Shown: positions 16,823-26,115 of the stretch, piece after piece
How the letters are laid out: each line of letters opens with the position of its first letter
Numbering within the stretch: the first letter of the stretch is position 1
Source of the DNA: Pseudomaricurvus alkylphenolicus
GTDB taxonomy: Bacteria; Pseudomonadota; Gammaproteobacteria; Pseudomonadales; Cellvibrionaceae
Length of the DNA: 64,000 bases
Direction: 5' to 3'
Assembly (NCBI RefSeq): GCF_011683955.1
Contig: NZ_JAAQPI010000001.1
Coordinates: 1-64,000, forward strand
Notes under the pieces: model-generated
The model's database searches: none
Told to the model about the DNA's origin: nothing
The model's input: only the letters and a program-made list of their open reading frames with translations
Translations under genes and position numbers: made by a program

Positions 16823-17731
16823 TTAGAAGTAACCTTCCATTTTCTTCTTCTCCATGGAACCGGCGGAATCGCTGTCGATCACGCGGCCCTGGCGCTCGGA
16901 GGTTTTGGTCAGGAGCATTTCCTGAATAATTTCCGGCAGGGTCGCGGCATCCGATTCCACGGCACCGGTGAGCGGATAGCAGCCCAAGGTGCGGAAACGA
17001 ACTTTCTTCATCTGGGGCTTTTCGCCCTCTTCCAGTGGCATGCGGTCGTCATCCACCATGATCTGAACACCGTCGCGCTCGACCACTGGACGCTCCTTGG
17101 CGAAGTAGAGATCGGGAATTTCGATACTTTCCTTGAAGATATACTGCCAGATATCCAGCTCGGTCCAGTTGGACAGCGGGAATACACGAATACTCTCGCC
17201 GGGATCGACGCTGCTGTTGTAGATGTTCCACAGCTCGGGACGCTGGTTTTTGGGGTCCCAGCGGTGGTTCTTGTCGCGGAAGGAGTAGACCCGCTCCTTG
17301 GCACGGGATTTTTCCTCGTCGCGACGGGCACCACCGAAGGCGGCATCAAACTTGTAGTGATCCAGGGCCTGCTTCAGAGCCTGAGTCTTCATCACATCGG
17401 TATGCTTAGCCGATCCGTGGGAGAAAGGACCAATACCCATCGCCACCCCATCCTGGTTGATGTGGGTGAGCAGATCGAAACCATAGTCTTTGGCCATGCG
17501 ATCACGAAATTCAATCATCTCGCGGAACTTCCAGGTGGTATCCACGTGCAGCAGCGGAAATGGAATTTTGCCGGGATGGAATGCCTTGCGGGCCAGGTGC
17601 AGCAGTACCGAAGAGTCCTTACCAACCGAGTAGAGCATCACTGGGTTATCGAACTCGGCGGCCACTTCCCGGAAGATCTGGATACTTTCAGCTTCCAACA
17701 GTTTTAGGTGAGTAAGAGTTTTTGCATCCAT
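16823..17731 (-). CDS. cysD: Sulfate adenylyltransferase subunit 2
   Basis: 302 residues, matching E. coli CysD from its first residues ([17 protein letters not shown]). The PP-loop nucleotide-binding motif appears as YSVGKDS (residues 34-40), and the later [15 protein letters not shown] and [16 protein letters not shown] stretches are diagnostic. It adenylates sulfate with ATP in complex with CysN. The start is the ATG that aligns with the family and has AGGTTAAG upstream; an ATG five codons earlier lacks a ribosome binding site. Confidence 0.95.
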   Translation of the reverse strand: MDAKTLTHLKLLEAESIQIFREVAAEFDNPVMLYSVGKDSSVLLHLARKAFHPGKIPFPLLHVDTTWKFREMIEFRDRMAKDYGFDLLTHINQDGVAMGIGPFSHGSAKHTDVMKTQALKQALDHYKFDAAFGGARRDEEKSRAKERVYSFRDKNHRWDPKNQRPELWNIYNSSVDPGESIRVFPLSNWTELDIWQYIFKESIEIPDLYFAKERPVVERDGVQIMVDDDRMPLEEGEKPQMKKVRFRTLGCYPLTGAVESDAATLPEIIQEMLLTKTSERQGRVIDSDSAGSMEKKKMEGYF

Positions 17732-17776
17732 TATCTTAACCTGCATTTTTCGAAGTTAGTGTGTAGTTTCTAGGGC

Positions 17777-19513
17777 TCAGTCAATCAGGCCCAGTTCACG
17801 AAGACGGCTGACAACCTGATCCACCGCATCGGTCATGGAATACTGTGAGGTGTCGATGCTCATTTCCGGGTTTTCGGGCACCTCGTAGGGATCGTCGATA
17901 CCGGTAAAGCCCTTGATCTTGCCCGCACGGGCCATGGCGTAGAGCCCCTTGCGATCTCGGCTTTCGCACACCTCAATGGGTGTGGCCACATGGATTTCAA
18001 CGAATACGCCTACGGCTTCAATCATGTCGCGCACAATACGGCGTGTGCGGGTATAGGGGGCGATAGGAGCGCAGACAGCGATACCGCCGTTCTTGCTGAT
18101 CTCGCTGGCGACATAACCAATCCGCTGGATATTCAGATCCCGATGCTCTTTGGAGAAGGTCAGTTCACTGGAGAGGTTTTTGCGCACAACGTCACCGTCC
18201 AGCAGTGAAATGTTGCGCCCACCCAGTTCCCGTAGTTTCACCATCACGCCATTGGCGAGCGTGGATTTTCCCGACCCGGACAATCCGGTAAAGAACAGAG
18301 TAAAACCCTGCTTTGCCCTCGGTGGTAAGGTTCTGTTCAACTCCTGCACCACTTCCGGAAACGCAAACCAATCGGGGACTTCCTCACCCTTGACCAGTTT
18401 TTGCTTGAGTTCGCCGCCGGAAATATACAGTCCCGCCTCCCCGGACAGGAGTTCATGCTCCTCAACAAATTCGCTGCGCTGCTCTACGTAGCGTAGAAAT
18501 GGCGCTTTCAGTACCTGAATATTCAGTTCGCTCTGAAAGGAGGAAACCAATTCCTGCGCTTCCAGCGCGTCATAAAACATTCCACCGCGATTATTGCGAC
18601 CCGGACCGGCGTGATCACGGCCGACAATAAAATGAGTAAAGCCGTAGTTTTGGCGAATAATCGCCTGCCACAGCGCCTCGCGCGGTCCGGCAAAACGCAT
18701 GGCCAGAGGAAGAATACTGATATCGATACTGCCTTCGGGAAAGTGGGGCAGGATCTTTTCGTAACAGCGCACCCGGCAGAAGTGATCAATATCACCGGTT
18801 TTGGTTTTGCCCACCGCGGTATGAATCACCAAATTGGCTTGATGCCTGGCCATCAATCGCTTCATCATGATGACATGAGCCTTGTGGATCGGGTTGCGAG
18901 TCTGAAATGCGATGACGTTGTTCCAGCCGTTGCTGTGGAAGGTCTCCCGCAACTGCTGGGGCGATTTGCGATAACGCTCGAAATCGTAGTGCAGCGGCGG
19001 TGTTACACCTACCAGGGTTCCGCCCAGATAGACCGGATTACTCTGATTAAGCAGGTACTGCACACCCGGGTGGGCATCGTCGGTCGTACCGAAAATCTGG
19101 CGGGCTTCGAGTTCACGATCGGGGGTCCAGAGATCGGTCACGGTCAAATTCGCGATCACCACACCCTCAGGATCTCTCAGAGTGATTTCATCACCAATGC
19201 TGGTTTCATCGGCAAATTCCCGGGTCACGTCCAGATTAATGGGCATCGGCCAGAGGGTGCCGTCAGACAAGCGCATGCCGTCCACGACAGCGTTGTAATC
19301 CTCTTCCGAAAGATAACCGGCCAGCGGTGAATAGGCGCCGTTGAGCAGCAGCTCTATATCGAGCATCTGCTTGTCGCTCAGGTCCCAGGAGCGGTTGCTC
19401 TTGGCTTTTTCCTTCTCGTTGTCCAGGGCTCGGCCCTCAACGTAGAGATTGACAAGGGTGCCGCCGTGAGCGTTGCAATGGTCCATAGATTGGTATCCTT
19501 CAAAGGTGCCCAT
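17777..19513 (-). CDS. Bifunctional sulfate adenylyltransferase / adenylylsulfate kinase
   Basis: 578 residues. Residues about 1-395 form a homo-oligomeric ATP sulfurylase with the catalytic motifs QTRNPIHKAH (204-213) and GRDHAGPG (298-305). Residues about 402-578 form APS kinase with the P-loop GLSGSGKST (410-418) and the LDGDVVRKNL and APYTRTRRIVRD stretches. Together they make PAPS from sulfate and two ATP. Sulfotransferases and assimilatory reduction use PAPS; a sulfotransferase gene lies at 53.5 kb. The kinase domain looks catalytically complete. Two starts are possible: the one used here (GGAG eight bases upstream) and an ATG nine codons later (AAGGAT upstream). The gene precedes cysD by 45 bases. 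Confidence 0.93.
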   Translation of the reverse strand: MGTFEGYQSMDHCNAHGGTLVNLYVEGRALDNEKEKAKSNRSWDLSDKQMLDIELLLNGAYSPLAGYLSEEDYNAVVDGMRLSDGTLWPMPINLDVTREFADETSIGDEITLRDPEGVVIANLTVTDLWTPDRELEARQIFGTTDDAHPGVQYLLNQSNPVYLGGTLVGVTPPLHYDFERYRKSPQQLRETFHSNGWNNVIAFQTRNPIHKAHVIMMKRLMARHQANLVIHTAVGKTKTGDIDHFCRVRCYEKILPHFPEGSIDISILPLAMRFAGPREALWQAIIRQNYGFTHFIVGRDHAGPGRNNRGGMFYDALEAQELVSSFQSELNIQVLKAPFLRYVEQRSEFVEEHELLSGEAGLYISGGELKQKLVKGEEVPDWFAFPEVVQELNRTLPPRAKQGFTLFFTGLSGSGKSTLANGVMVKLRELGGRNISLLDGDVVRKNLSSELTFSKEHRDLNIQRIGYVASEISKNGGIAVCAPIAPYTRTRRIVRDMIEAVGVFVEIHVATPIEVCESRDRKGLYAMARAGKIKGFTGIDDPYEVPENPEMSIDTSQYSMTDAVDQVVSRLRELGLID

Positions 19514-19604
19514 AAAAACAACTCCAGTATAGGGGTCGACGTTGTTCAGAAAAATCTCAAACTTCAGGACTCATGCATCGAAAAAACAGGATCATGGAGA
19601 TCCA

Positions 19605-21344
19605 TTACAGATCGTAATGCTGATAAATCATGGTAATCGCCACCACCGCATACACCAGCAGCACAGGCAGACCGAACTTGAGGTAGTCACCAATGCGATA
19701 GTTACCGGCGCTGTATACCATCAGATTGGTCTGGTAGCCGTAGGGGGAGAGAAAACTGGCGCTGGCTCCAAAGGCCACGGCCATGACAAACGGCAGGTAT
19801 TGGTCGCCCCACTGCGAGGACACCGCCAATGCCAATGGAAACATAATGGCGGCGGCCGCATTGTTGGTCACCAACTCGGTCAACAACCAGGTCAGCAGGA
19901 ACACGCCTATCAACGCCCCCAGCGGGGGCAGCCCTGAGAGATGCTGCCCGGCAAAGGCTCCGATAGCGTCGCTGAGCCCGGTATCAAACATGGCTTGTGC
20001 CAGCCCCAGTGCGCCGGCAATGACCACCAACAGCTCAAACGGGAAACGCGCCTTGATATCTTCCAGAGTCAACAGTCGGGTAAACAACAGCACCCCGATC
20101 ATCACGATCAAGCCTTTGATCAGAGGAATAAACCCCATGGCGCCAAGTGCAACGATCACGGCAAATCCACCCAGAATCATGGATTCTTCCGTGCGTTTCA
20201 GCAGTCGATTGGACTCGATACCACCAACCAGAATAAACTCACCGGTCGCTTCGTTACGCTTGGTGAAGTTCGGGCCGGCGGCCAGCACCAGCGAGTCTCC
20301 GGCTTTTAAGCGCAAGCCACCAAGGCCCCCTTGAAGGCGCTCGCTGCCGCGTTTGACGGCCACCACAGCGGCGTCGAATTTGGAGCGAAAGTCGACTTCC
20401 TTGATCGAGCGCCCGACGACACCGGCCGTGGGCGAAACAATCACCTCGACCAGATTTTCCCTGACACTGTCGTCAAAATGCTCCGGTGTCGCGAGGCCGG
20501 AAAATTCATCCAACAGATCGATATTTGAAACATCGCCTGAAAATACCAGGATGTCATCACGCTGCAGACAAACCTGCGGGCTGACCGGTCCGATCACCCG
20601 GTGCTGGCGCAGAATTTCCACCAGGAAGATTTTTTCCAGACTTCGCAGCCCGTTATCCTGCACGGAACGGCCAATCATGGGCGAATCCACCTGAACCTGG
20701 CGTTCGAGAAAATACTCCTGATTGGCAGCCGCCTCTGAAGCCTGACGTTGAGGCAAGGAGCGTGGGGCCAGTATCACAATCACTACCAGACAACAGGCCA
20801 ATACCGGTAGACCAATGGCACTGAACTCGAAAAAGCCCAGCGAAGGATAACCCGCCTGTTGCACAAAACCGTTGACGATCAGATTGGTGGAGGTACCAAT
20901 CAGGGTGACCGTTCCCCCCAGAATGGATGCATAGGACAAGGGCAACAGCAGTCTTGAGGGAGCCACTTTTTGTTGTCGCTTGATCGGCCCCAGGGTTGCC
21001 GCGACCACCGCCGTATTGTTGACGAAGGCGGAAATGGCGGCACTGAACACACCCAGCTTGAGTGTGCGCCCCCACTGGGAACCCTCGACGATTGCACGAA
21101 TGCTACGCCTGACCAGAGTGGTACGCTCCAGGGGCAGCGAGACAAAATACAGTAAAATAAGAACCAGCAGTGAGGAATTGGTGTAGCCCTGGAGCACATT
21201 TTCCAGGGATTGCACACCAGAGAGATACAGCAGGCAACCTGAACCCAGGAACACTTTCCAGGGTCTCAGTTGGGTAAACAGCAGTAATCCCACGATCGCG
21301 ATTAAATTTAACGCAACCAGCCAGGCACCAAATTCGTTAATCAT
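19605..21344 (-). CDS. SLC13-family permease with two RCK/TrkA-C domains, probable sulfate transporter
   Basis: 579 residues. Hydrophobic segments fill the N-terminal 200 and C-terminal 190 residues, and two TrkA-C regulatory domains occupy roughly residues 205-290 and 295-375 (VEVIVSPTAGVVGRSIKEVDFRSKF). The NNTAVVAATLGP and NNAAAAIMFPLAL repeats are the paired transport motifs of the DASS/SLC13 family. Its place directly upstream of the ATP sulfurylase genes points to sulfate uptake into the cytoplasm. Transport substrate is inferred from context only. Confidence 0.88.
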   Translation of the reverse strand: MINEFGAWLVALNLIAIVGLLLFTQLRPWKVFLGSGCLLYLSGVQSLENVLQGYTNSSLLVLILLYFVSLPLERTTLVRRSIRAIVEGSQWGRTLKLGVFSAAISAFVNNTAVVAATLGPIKRQQKVAPSRLLLPLSYASILGGTVTLIGTSTNLIVNGFVQQAGYPSLGFFEFSAIGLPVLACCLVVIVILAPRSLPQRQASEAAANQEYFLERQVQVDSPMIGRSVQDNGLRSLEKIFLVEILRQHRVIGPVSPQVCLQRDDILVFSGDVSNIDLLDEFSGLATPEHFDDSVRENLVEVIVSPTAGVVGRSIKEVDFRSKFDAAVVAVKRGSERLQGGLGGLRLKAGDSLVLAAGPNFTKRNEATGEFILVGGIESNRLLKRTEESMILGGFAVIVALGAMGFIPLIKGLIVMIGVLLFTRLLTLEDIKARFPFELLVVIAGALGLAQAMFDTGLSDAIGAFAGQHLSGLPPLGALIGVFLLTWLLTELVTNNAAAAIMFPLALAVSSQWGDQYLPFVMAVAFGASASFLSPYGYQTNLMVYSAGNYRIGDYLKFGLPVLLVYAVVAITMIYQHYDL

Positions 21345-21401
21345 ATTCCAACAGGTGTCAATTGCGGTGGTTACTATCCGTGAAATCTCGGAAGAATAAA
21401 A

Positions 21402-22328
21402 TCAATGTTTGCCGGACAACTTGTCCTGTTTTTCCGGATCATGGCCATCGGCGTCTTTGTTACACAGCGCGACCCAGCGTTCCACCGCCTGAGTTGGGGC
21501 GGTGTGCTTGTGAGTAACAATGTAAAAGTGCCGATTCATCGGGCGCCGCTTTAGCGGCAGTGCCAGCAGGGTGCCCTGCTCTATTTCATCGGCAATAGCC
21601 AGTTCCGACAGACACCCCACCCCCAGGCCGGCTTTTACCGCATTCTTGATCGCCTCGTTTTGGGGCAGCTGCAAGCGAATATCCAGATCCACCAGCAGGC
21701 CATGCATGGCTTCGTCAAATGTTTTTCGATGGGCGGTTCCAGGCTCTCGGACAATCCAGTGACAGGCGAGAATGTCACGATCATTGAGGCTGTTTTTCTT
21801 GGCAAACGGGTGATCCGGTCGGCAAAAGGCGACCATATTGTCCTCGCGCCAAAGTGTTTGGGAGAGATCGTTGTGGTGCATCTCGGCTTCAATCAAGCCC
21901 ACATCCACTTCGAAGTTGAGAACTTTGTCAATGATTTGCGGTGAGCTCGCAGCAGTAATCTCGACCTCAGCCATCGGGTGTTGCTGCATGTAACTGGCGA
22001 GATAACCCGCTGCCAGATAATTGGCAATGGTCAGGCTGGCGCCCACTTTGAGATGCCCAAGCTCCTCATGTTGCTTGAGTTCACTGTCAAACTCGCGGGC
22101 GTGGGCCATCAGCCGTTCGGCCTTGGACCTGATGGTAGCGCCCTTACTGTTCAGGCGCAGGCGTTTGGCCGAGCGGTCGAACAGTTGCATATCGTAGCGG
22201 TGTTCGAACTCCTGCAAAGCGGCGCTGGTGGCGGACTGGGACATGGACAATTGTTCAGCAGCCTTACTGATACTCTGCTCCTTGGCGACAGCCAGGAAGA
22301 CTTCCAGATGCCTCAGGGTATATTTCAT
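21402..22328 (-). CDS. LysR-family transcriptional regulator
   Basis: 308 residues with a standard LysR helix-turn-helix (YTLRHLEVFLAVAKEQSISKAAEQL, residues 3-27, then SQSATSAALQEFE) and a substrate-binding domain. The start is the ATG preceded by GGAGG at ten bases; two starts seven or eight codons earlier are possible. It begins 24 bases after fbiC on the same strand and could be the last gene of the F420 operon. It may also regulate the sulfate genes downstream, as LysR proteins commonly do. Its inducer is unknown. Confidence 0.85.
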   Translation of the reverse strand: MKYTLRHLEVFLAVAKEQSISKAAEQLSMSQSATSAALQEFEHRYDMQLFDRSAKRLRLNSKGATIRSKAERLMAHAREFDSELKQHEELGHLKVGASLTIANYLAAGYLASYMQQHPMAEVEITAASSPQIIDKVLNFEVDVGLIEAEMHHNDLSQTLWREDNMVAFCRPDHPFAKKNSLNDRDILACHWIVREPGTAHRKTFDEAMHGLLVDLDIRLQLPQNEAIKNAVKAGLGVGCLSELAIADEIEQGTLLALPLKRRPMNRHFYIVTHKHTAPTQAVERWVALCNKDADGHDPEKQDKLSGKH

Positions 22329-22352
22329 GGAATGGGAACCTCCGGCCATCAC

Positions 22353-24746
22353 TTAAAACGACAAACACTGCGTGATCGAAGTATGAATGATTTCAGCCAA
22401 TTCTTCAGGTGGCCGGTTCACTGCAGCCTGGTTCACTGCAGTCTGGTTCACTGCAAGGGGCTGATAAAGTGTGTTACGTTGCTGAACAGAGCGCCCCGCT
22501 TCCGCAGCCAATGCCCTGATTTCTCCAGCTTGCATTTCCTGGCCGTGACTGGCGCCCGCAGCCCGGGAGATAGACTCATTCATCAAGGTGCCTCCAAGAT
22601 CATTGACCCCGGCTTTCAATATTGCCCTCACACCGGAGCGCCCCAACTTTACCCAGGATGTTTGAATATTGCCGATCTGACCATGCAATACCAAGCGCGC
22701 GACGGCGTGCATCAGCACTGTCTCCCGAAAAGTCGGCCCTTTACGAGATCTGCCCCTGGTGTATAGAGGCGATTCGGTGGCAACGAACGGCAGGGGAACA
22801 AATTCCGTAAAGCCACCGGTCTTGGCTTGCAGATCGCGGATACGAATCAGATGCCGCGCCCAGTGGTACAGTTTGTCCACATGGCCGAACATAATGGTTG
22901 CCGTGGTTTTGAGCCCGGTGTTGTGCGCCGCTTCAATGACCTCCAGCCATTGAGACGTATTGATCTTGTCGGGGCAGATAATATCGCGGACCTCATCATC
23001 CAGAATCTCGGCGGCGGTACCCGGCAGACTGCCGAGACCGGCTCGCTTCAGCTGATCCAGAAACTGCGCGACACTGATGTTAAGCGTTTGTGCCCCCTGC
23101 CATACCTCCAGCGGAGAAAAGGCGTGCACGTGCATATCGGGCGTGCTGGTTTTGATGGTCGCCAGAATATCGAGATAGGTTTGCCCCGTGTAACGAGGAT
23201 GAATTCCCCCTTGCATGCAGACTTCGGTGGCACCCCCTTGCCGGGCTTCCAGGGCCCGCCGGGCAATCTCCTGAGAAGGCAGATCGTAGGCCGGATCGCC
23301 GGAATTCTGGCGACCCTTGCTTTTGGAGAAAGCGCAAAAGCGGCAATTGAAGTAACACACATTGGTGTAATTGATATTGCGATTCACCACGTAGGTCACC
23401 GCGTCACCCTTAACCTCCTGGCGCAGACCGTCGGCCTGTTGGCAAACAAAGCTGAACTCCGGCCCCCGGGCCTGAAACAGTCTCACAATATCCGCTTCTG
23501 TCAGCGCACTTCCGGATTTGGCGCGCCCGACGACTTCACGCAGGCGATCATCGACGTCGTCAGCCTGAACCTCTGTCTCTATGCGCTGTAATTCAGAGTC
23601 GGGAACCTCACTGCAATCGCCACACACCCAATGGTCGGTACGAGCGTAACCTTCCGTGTCCGCCATCGACATAACGGTCGCTCGCACATTGGGATCGAGC
23701 CACTTTTGCCCTTCCGCCACATAGTCCGGATAGACCGTTAAACGTTGCTGCAAGAACTTACCGGCAAAGGCCGTTTCCCGTTGCAATTGGTCAAGGTGTG
23801 GCCAGGGGGCTTCGGGATTGACAAAGTCGGGGGTGACCGGAGATACCCCGCCCCAATCGTTAAGGCCTGAATTGATCAATTGCGGCAATACTCCCGGGCT
23901 CAGATTCGGGGGCGCCTGTATGCTCATCTGTGGACCGAATATCAGCCGGGCAACGGCTATGGTCCACAATAATTCGTTGAAGTCAGGCTCCGGCGCCATC
24001 GCCATTCTGGTGCCCGGCTTGGCGCGAAAGTTCTGAACGATGATCTCTTGCAGATGACCGTACTGTTGGTGCAGATCCCGCAACTGCAACAGAGACTCGA
24101 TGCGCTCCCGGCGGGTTTCTCCGATCCCGATCAAGATACCGGAGGTAAACGGAATCTCCAACTCTCCGGCCAGTCGCAGGGTCTCTAAGCGGCGCGACGG
24201 ATCTTTATCCGGTGAACCGTAGTGGGGCATACCCTTTTCACAAAGACGCGACGATGCCGATTCCAACATTAATCCCATCGAAGCTGAGACGGACCTGAGC
24301 TTCAACATCTCCTCACGGGACATGCAACCGGCATTAATGTGTGGAAGCAATCCGGTGTCTCGCAGCACCCGATCCGCCACATGGCCGAGATAATCCAGAG
24401 TGGAGTCAAATCCCATGGCAGATAAAGCGTTCGCCGCCGCCTTATAGCGCAGCTCGGGACGCTCTCCCAAAGTAAACAGGACTTCTTTACAACCCTGTTC
24501 TTTCGCCGTTTGCACCGTCGCCAGCACCTGTTCGAGCGACATGAAAGCTGAAGTAACCCTGGTCGGCGTTTGAGCGAAGGTACAATAGTGACAGACATCG
24601 CGACACAATTGCGTTAACGGAATAAACACCTTACGGGAATAGGTCACCAGATTCCGAAAGCCCTGATCTCTCAAGCCACGGGCCTGACGCATCAGCCTGG
24701 GGGTATCCGTTTCGCTGGCCAACGCCAGTGCTTCCTCCCGCATCAT
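22353..24746 (-). CDS. fbiC: FO synthase, CofG-CofH fusion (F420 biosynthesis)
   Basis: 797 residues, the length of actinobacterial FbiC. It has two radical-SAM modules with CxxxCxxC clusters: Cys48, Cys52, Cys55 (CRDVCHYC) and Cys464, Cys468, Cys471 (CYFNCRFC). The first module corresponds to CofG and the second to CofH; together they join tyrosine and 5-amino-6-ribitylaminouracil to give the deazaflavin FO, the redox core of F420. Its ATG overlaps the cofC stop by four bases. Near the C-terminus, a 15-base unit is repeated three times (22415-22459), encoding AVNQ-like repeats. F420 genes are well known in Actinobacteria and archaea and only patchy in Proteobacteria. Confidence 0.96.
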   Translation of the reverse strand: MMREEALALASETDTPRLMRQARGLRDQGFRNLVTYSRKVFIPLTQLCRDVCHYCTFAQTPTRVTSAFMSLEQVLATVQTAKEQGCKEVLFTLGERPELRYKAAANALSAMGFDSTLDYLGHVADRVLRDTGLLPHINAGCMSREEMLKLRSVSASMGLMLESASSRLCEKGMPHYGSPDKDPSRRLETLRLAGELEIPFTSGILIGIGETRRERIESLLQLRDLHQQYGHLQEIIVQNFRAKPGTRMAMAPEPDFNELLWTIAVARLIFGPQMSIQAPPNLSPGVLPQLINSGLNDWGGVSPVTPDFVNPEAPWPHLDQLQRETAFAGKFLQQRLTVYPDYVAEGQKWLDPNVRATVMSMADTEGYARTDHWVCGDCSEVPDSELQRIETEVQADDVDDRLREVVGRAKSGSALTEADIVRLFQARGPEFSFVCQQADGLRQEVKGDAVTYVVNRNINYTNVCYFNCRFCAFSKSKGRQNSGDPAYDLPSQEIARRALEARQGGATEVCMQGGIHPRYTGQTYLDILATIKTSTPDMHVHAFSPLEVWQGAQTLNISVAQFLDQLKRAGLGSLPGTAAEILDDEVRDIICPDKINTSQWLEVIEAAHNTGLKTTATIMFGHVDKLYHWARHLIRIRDLQAKTGGFTEFVPLPFVATESPLYTRGRSRKGPTFRETVLMHAVARLVLHGQIGNIQTSWVKLGRSGVRAILKAGVNDLGGTLMNESISRAAGASHGQEMQAGEIRALAAEAGRSVQQRNTLYQPLAVNQTAVNQAAVNRPPEELAEIIHTSITQCLSF
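22415..22459 (-). repeat. Three tandem 15-base units inside fbiC
   Basis: The unit GGTTCACTGCAGYCT occurs at 22415-22429 and 22430-22444, and a third copy with changed end follows to 22459. On the coding strand it encodes repeats of AVNQ/T near the protein's C-terminus, beyond the catalytic domains. The number of units could vary between strains. Confidence 0.7.
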
Positions 24747-25408
24747 GACGCCACCTCAAAACCGCACTGACGTAAGAAAGCGCGGCTGTTGGGAGCAACC
24801 CGATTGCCACTGGCGGAGGCGAGAATTTTCAGATCTTCTGGTATATCAATGTCGCACCTCAGTCCTTCGAGTTGGGTCTCCTGCACGCTGCAGGAGCGTT
24901 GGTCTGCCTGTTGTACATGTGACCGGAAGCTCATGGCCCCAAAATCAAATCGTGGAATATCGGTAACCGGGAACAACAGCGCATTGGTTCCGGTTCCATG
25001 GCGATCCGGAGCAATTACCCAAGTTGGAGCGCGGGAGGCATGGTAAGCCAGTGATAACGCTTCTATGTCTACGGCACTGAGCATGGGTAAGTCTCCGTGA
25101 AGAACCATAAGGGGTTCTTTCGCCTTTGGGGATAGGGATTCGGTCGCTTTCTGCAAAACAGCATTCAGTCCGGAGGCCTGAAGCTCGGATTCCAACAGCA
25201 GCTCCGTATCGAATTCAGTGGCCAGCTGTCGGGCGAATGAATCGTCGGAAACCAATACCACTCTGTTTACAGTATTGTGATCGGCGACGACATTGAGTAC
25301 ATCGCGCAACATGGCTTTGGCGAGGCCCATTCGATCCGCAGGCTGTAGAACATGGCGCAGTCGCTGTTTGGCCAGTTTCAGCGTTTTAATCGGAACAATG
25401 ATCTGCAC
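24743..25408 (-). CDS. cofC: 2-phospho-L-lactate / phosphoenolpyruvate guanylyltransferase
   Basis: 221 residues from a GTG start. The N-terminus is the family pattern VPIKTLKLAKQRL, followed by LHGDLPML, DRHGTGTNALLF and FDFGAMSFRSH, which are the nucleotide- and phosphoacid-binding stretches of CofC/FbiD. It activates 2-phospholactate, phosphoenolpyruvate or 3-phosphoglycerate with GTP for transfer to FO. The start used here leaves a 26-base gap after the preceding gene; an upstream ATG at 25474 would add 22 unlikely residues overlapping that gene. Its stop overlaps the fbiC ATG by four bases, so the two are translationally coupled. Confidence 0.9.
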   Translation of the reverse strand: MQIIVPIKTLKLAKQRLRHVLQPADRMGLAKAMLRDVLNVVADHNTVNRVVLVSDDSFARQLATEFDTELLLESELQASGLNAVLQKATESLSPKAKEPLMVLHGDLPMLSAVDIEALSLAYHASRAPTWVIAPDRHGTGTNALLFPVTDIPRFDFGAMSFRSHVQQADQRSCSVQETQLEGLRCDIDIPEDLKILASASGNRVAPNSRAFLRQCGFEVAS

Positions 25409-25434
25409 AGCTCGCCCGAATCCGTACCCGTGGT

Positions 25435-26115
25435 TTACTCGGGCAAACCGGTAACACGAATGCCGGCGTGGCATTTGAACTGTCGGTTAATGGAAATCAA
25501 TACCGAAGTCAGGGCCTCTGCCGCCGCCGCATTGTGAATACCACCGGCGTGAAAGCCTCGCAGGCCCGCCGCTTCGACCAGTTCAATCACTTGCGATCGA
25601 GCGTCCTTGTCATTGCCGCAAACCAACACATCACAATCTATGTCCCGCTCCTGTTGCAAATGGCTGGCGGCAACGTTCTGGAAGGCGGATACCACCCGAC
25701 AGTTGTCACCGAGCAGCGCCTGGGCTATCTGGCCCGCCGAACCCTCTGCAGGCAATTGCACCCGCGCCACTTTCGGCGGTACCAGAGGCACGGTAACATC
25801 GATCAGAATCTTGCCCTCCAGCGCTTTTTTTACGGCTTCCAGCGTATTTTTCTGGTGGCTGAAGGGCACGGTAAGCGCGACGATATCAGCGGCTTTGGCA
25901 GCGTTGAGATTGTCCAGCGCATCGACACTGGCAGGACATTGGCCAGCCGCAGACATTTTTGTTTGTAGCTCCTCTGCAGCCGCTTGGGCTTTTTGTCGAT
26001 CGCGAGATCCGATAATGATCGGGTAGCCCGCCAGCGCCCAGCGACGAGCCAGGCCGGTGCCCAGTTCACCGGTGCCACCCAGAATAGCCACGACGGGAAG
26101 CGTTGAACTCGTCAT
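25435..26115 (-). CDS. NADPH-dependent F420 reductase (F420:NADP oxidoreductase)
   Basis: 226 residues. The N-terminus carries the nucleotide-binding motif AILGGTGELGTGLA, followed by IIIGSRDRQKA as in Fno/NpdG. Further family residues include TVPFSHQ, DVTVPLVPP and SAFQNVAASHL. It moves hydride between NADPH and F420, giving the reduced cofactor for F420H2-dependent reductases. The ATG overlaps the stop of the flavoprotein gene before it by four bases (ATGA), so it belongs to the same operon. The next gene is cofC. Confidence 0.92.
   Translation of the reverse strand: MTSSTLPVVAILGGTGELGTGLARRWALAGYPIIIGSRDRQKAQAAAEELQTKMSAAGQCPASVDALDNLNAAKAADIVALTVPFSHQKNTLEAVKKALEGKILIDVTVPLVPPKVARVQLPAEGSAGQIAQALLGDNCRVVSAFQNVAASHLQQERDIDCDVLVCGNDKDARSQVIELVEAAGLRGFHAGGIHNAAAAEALTSVLISINRQFKCHAGIRVTGLPE

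Noticed and set aside
16766-17707. A 313-codon open frame on the plus strand
   Set aside because: It is antisense to cysD, which matches its family over the full length; the frame is a by-product of codon use.
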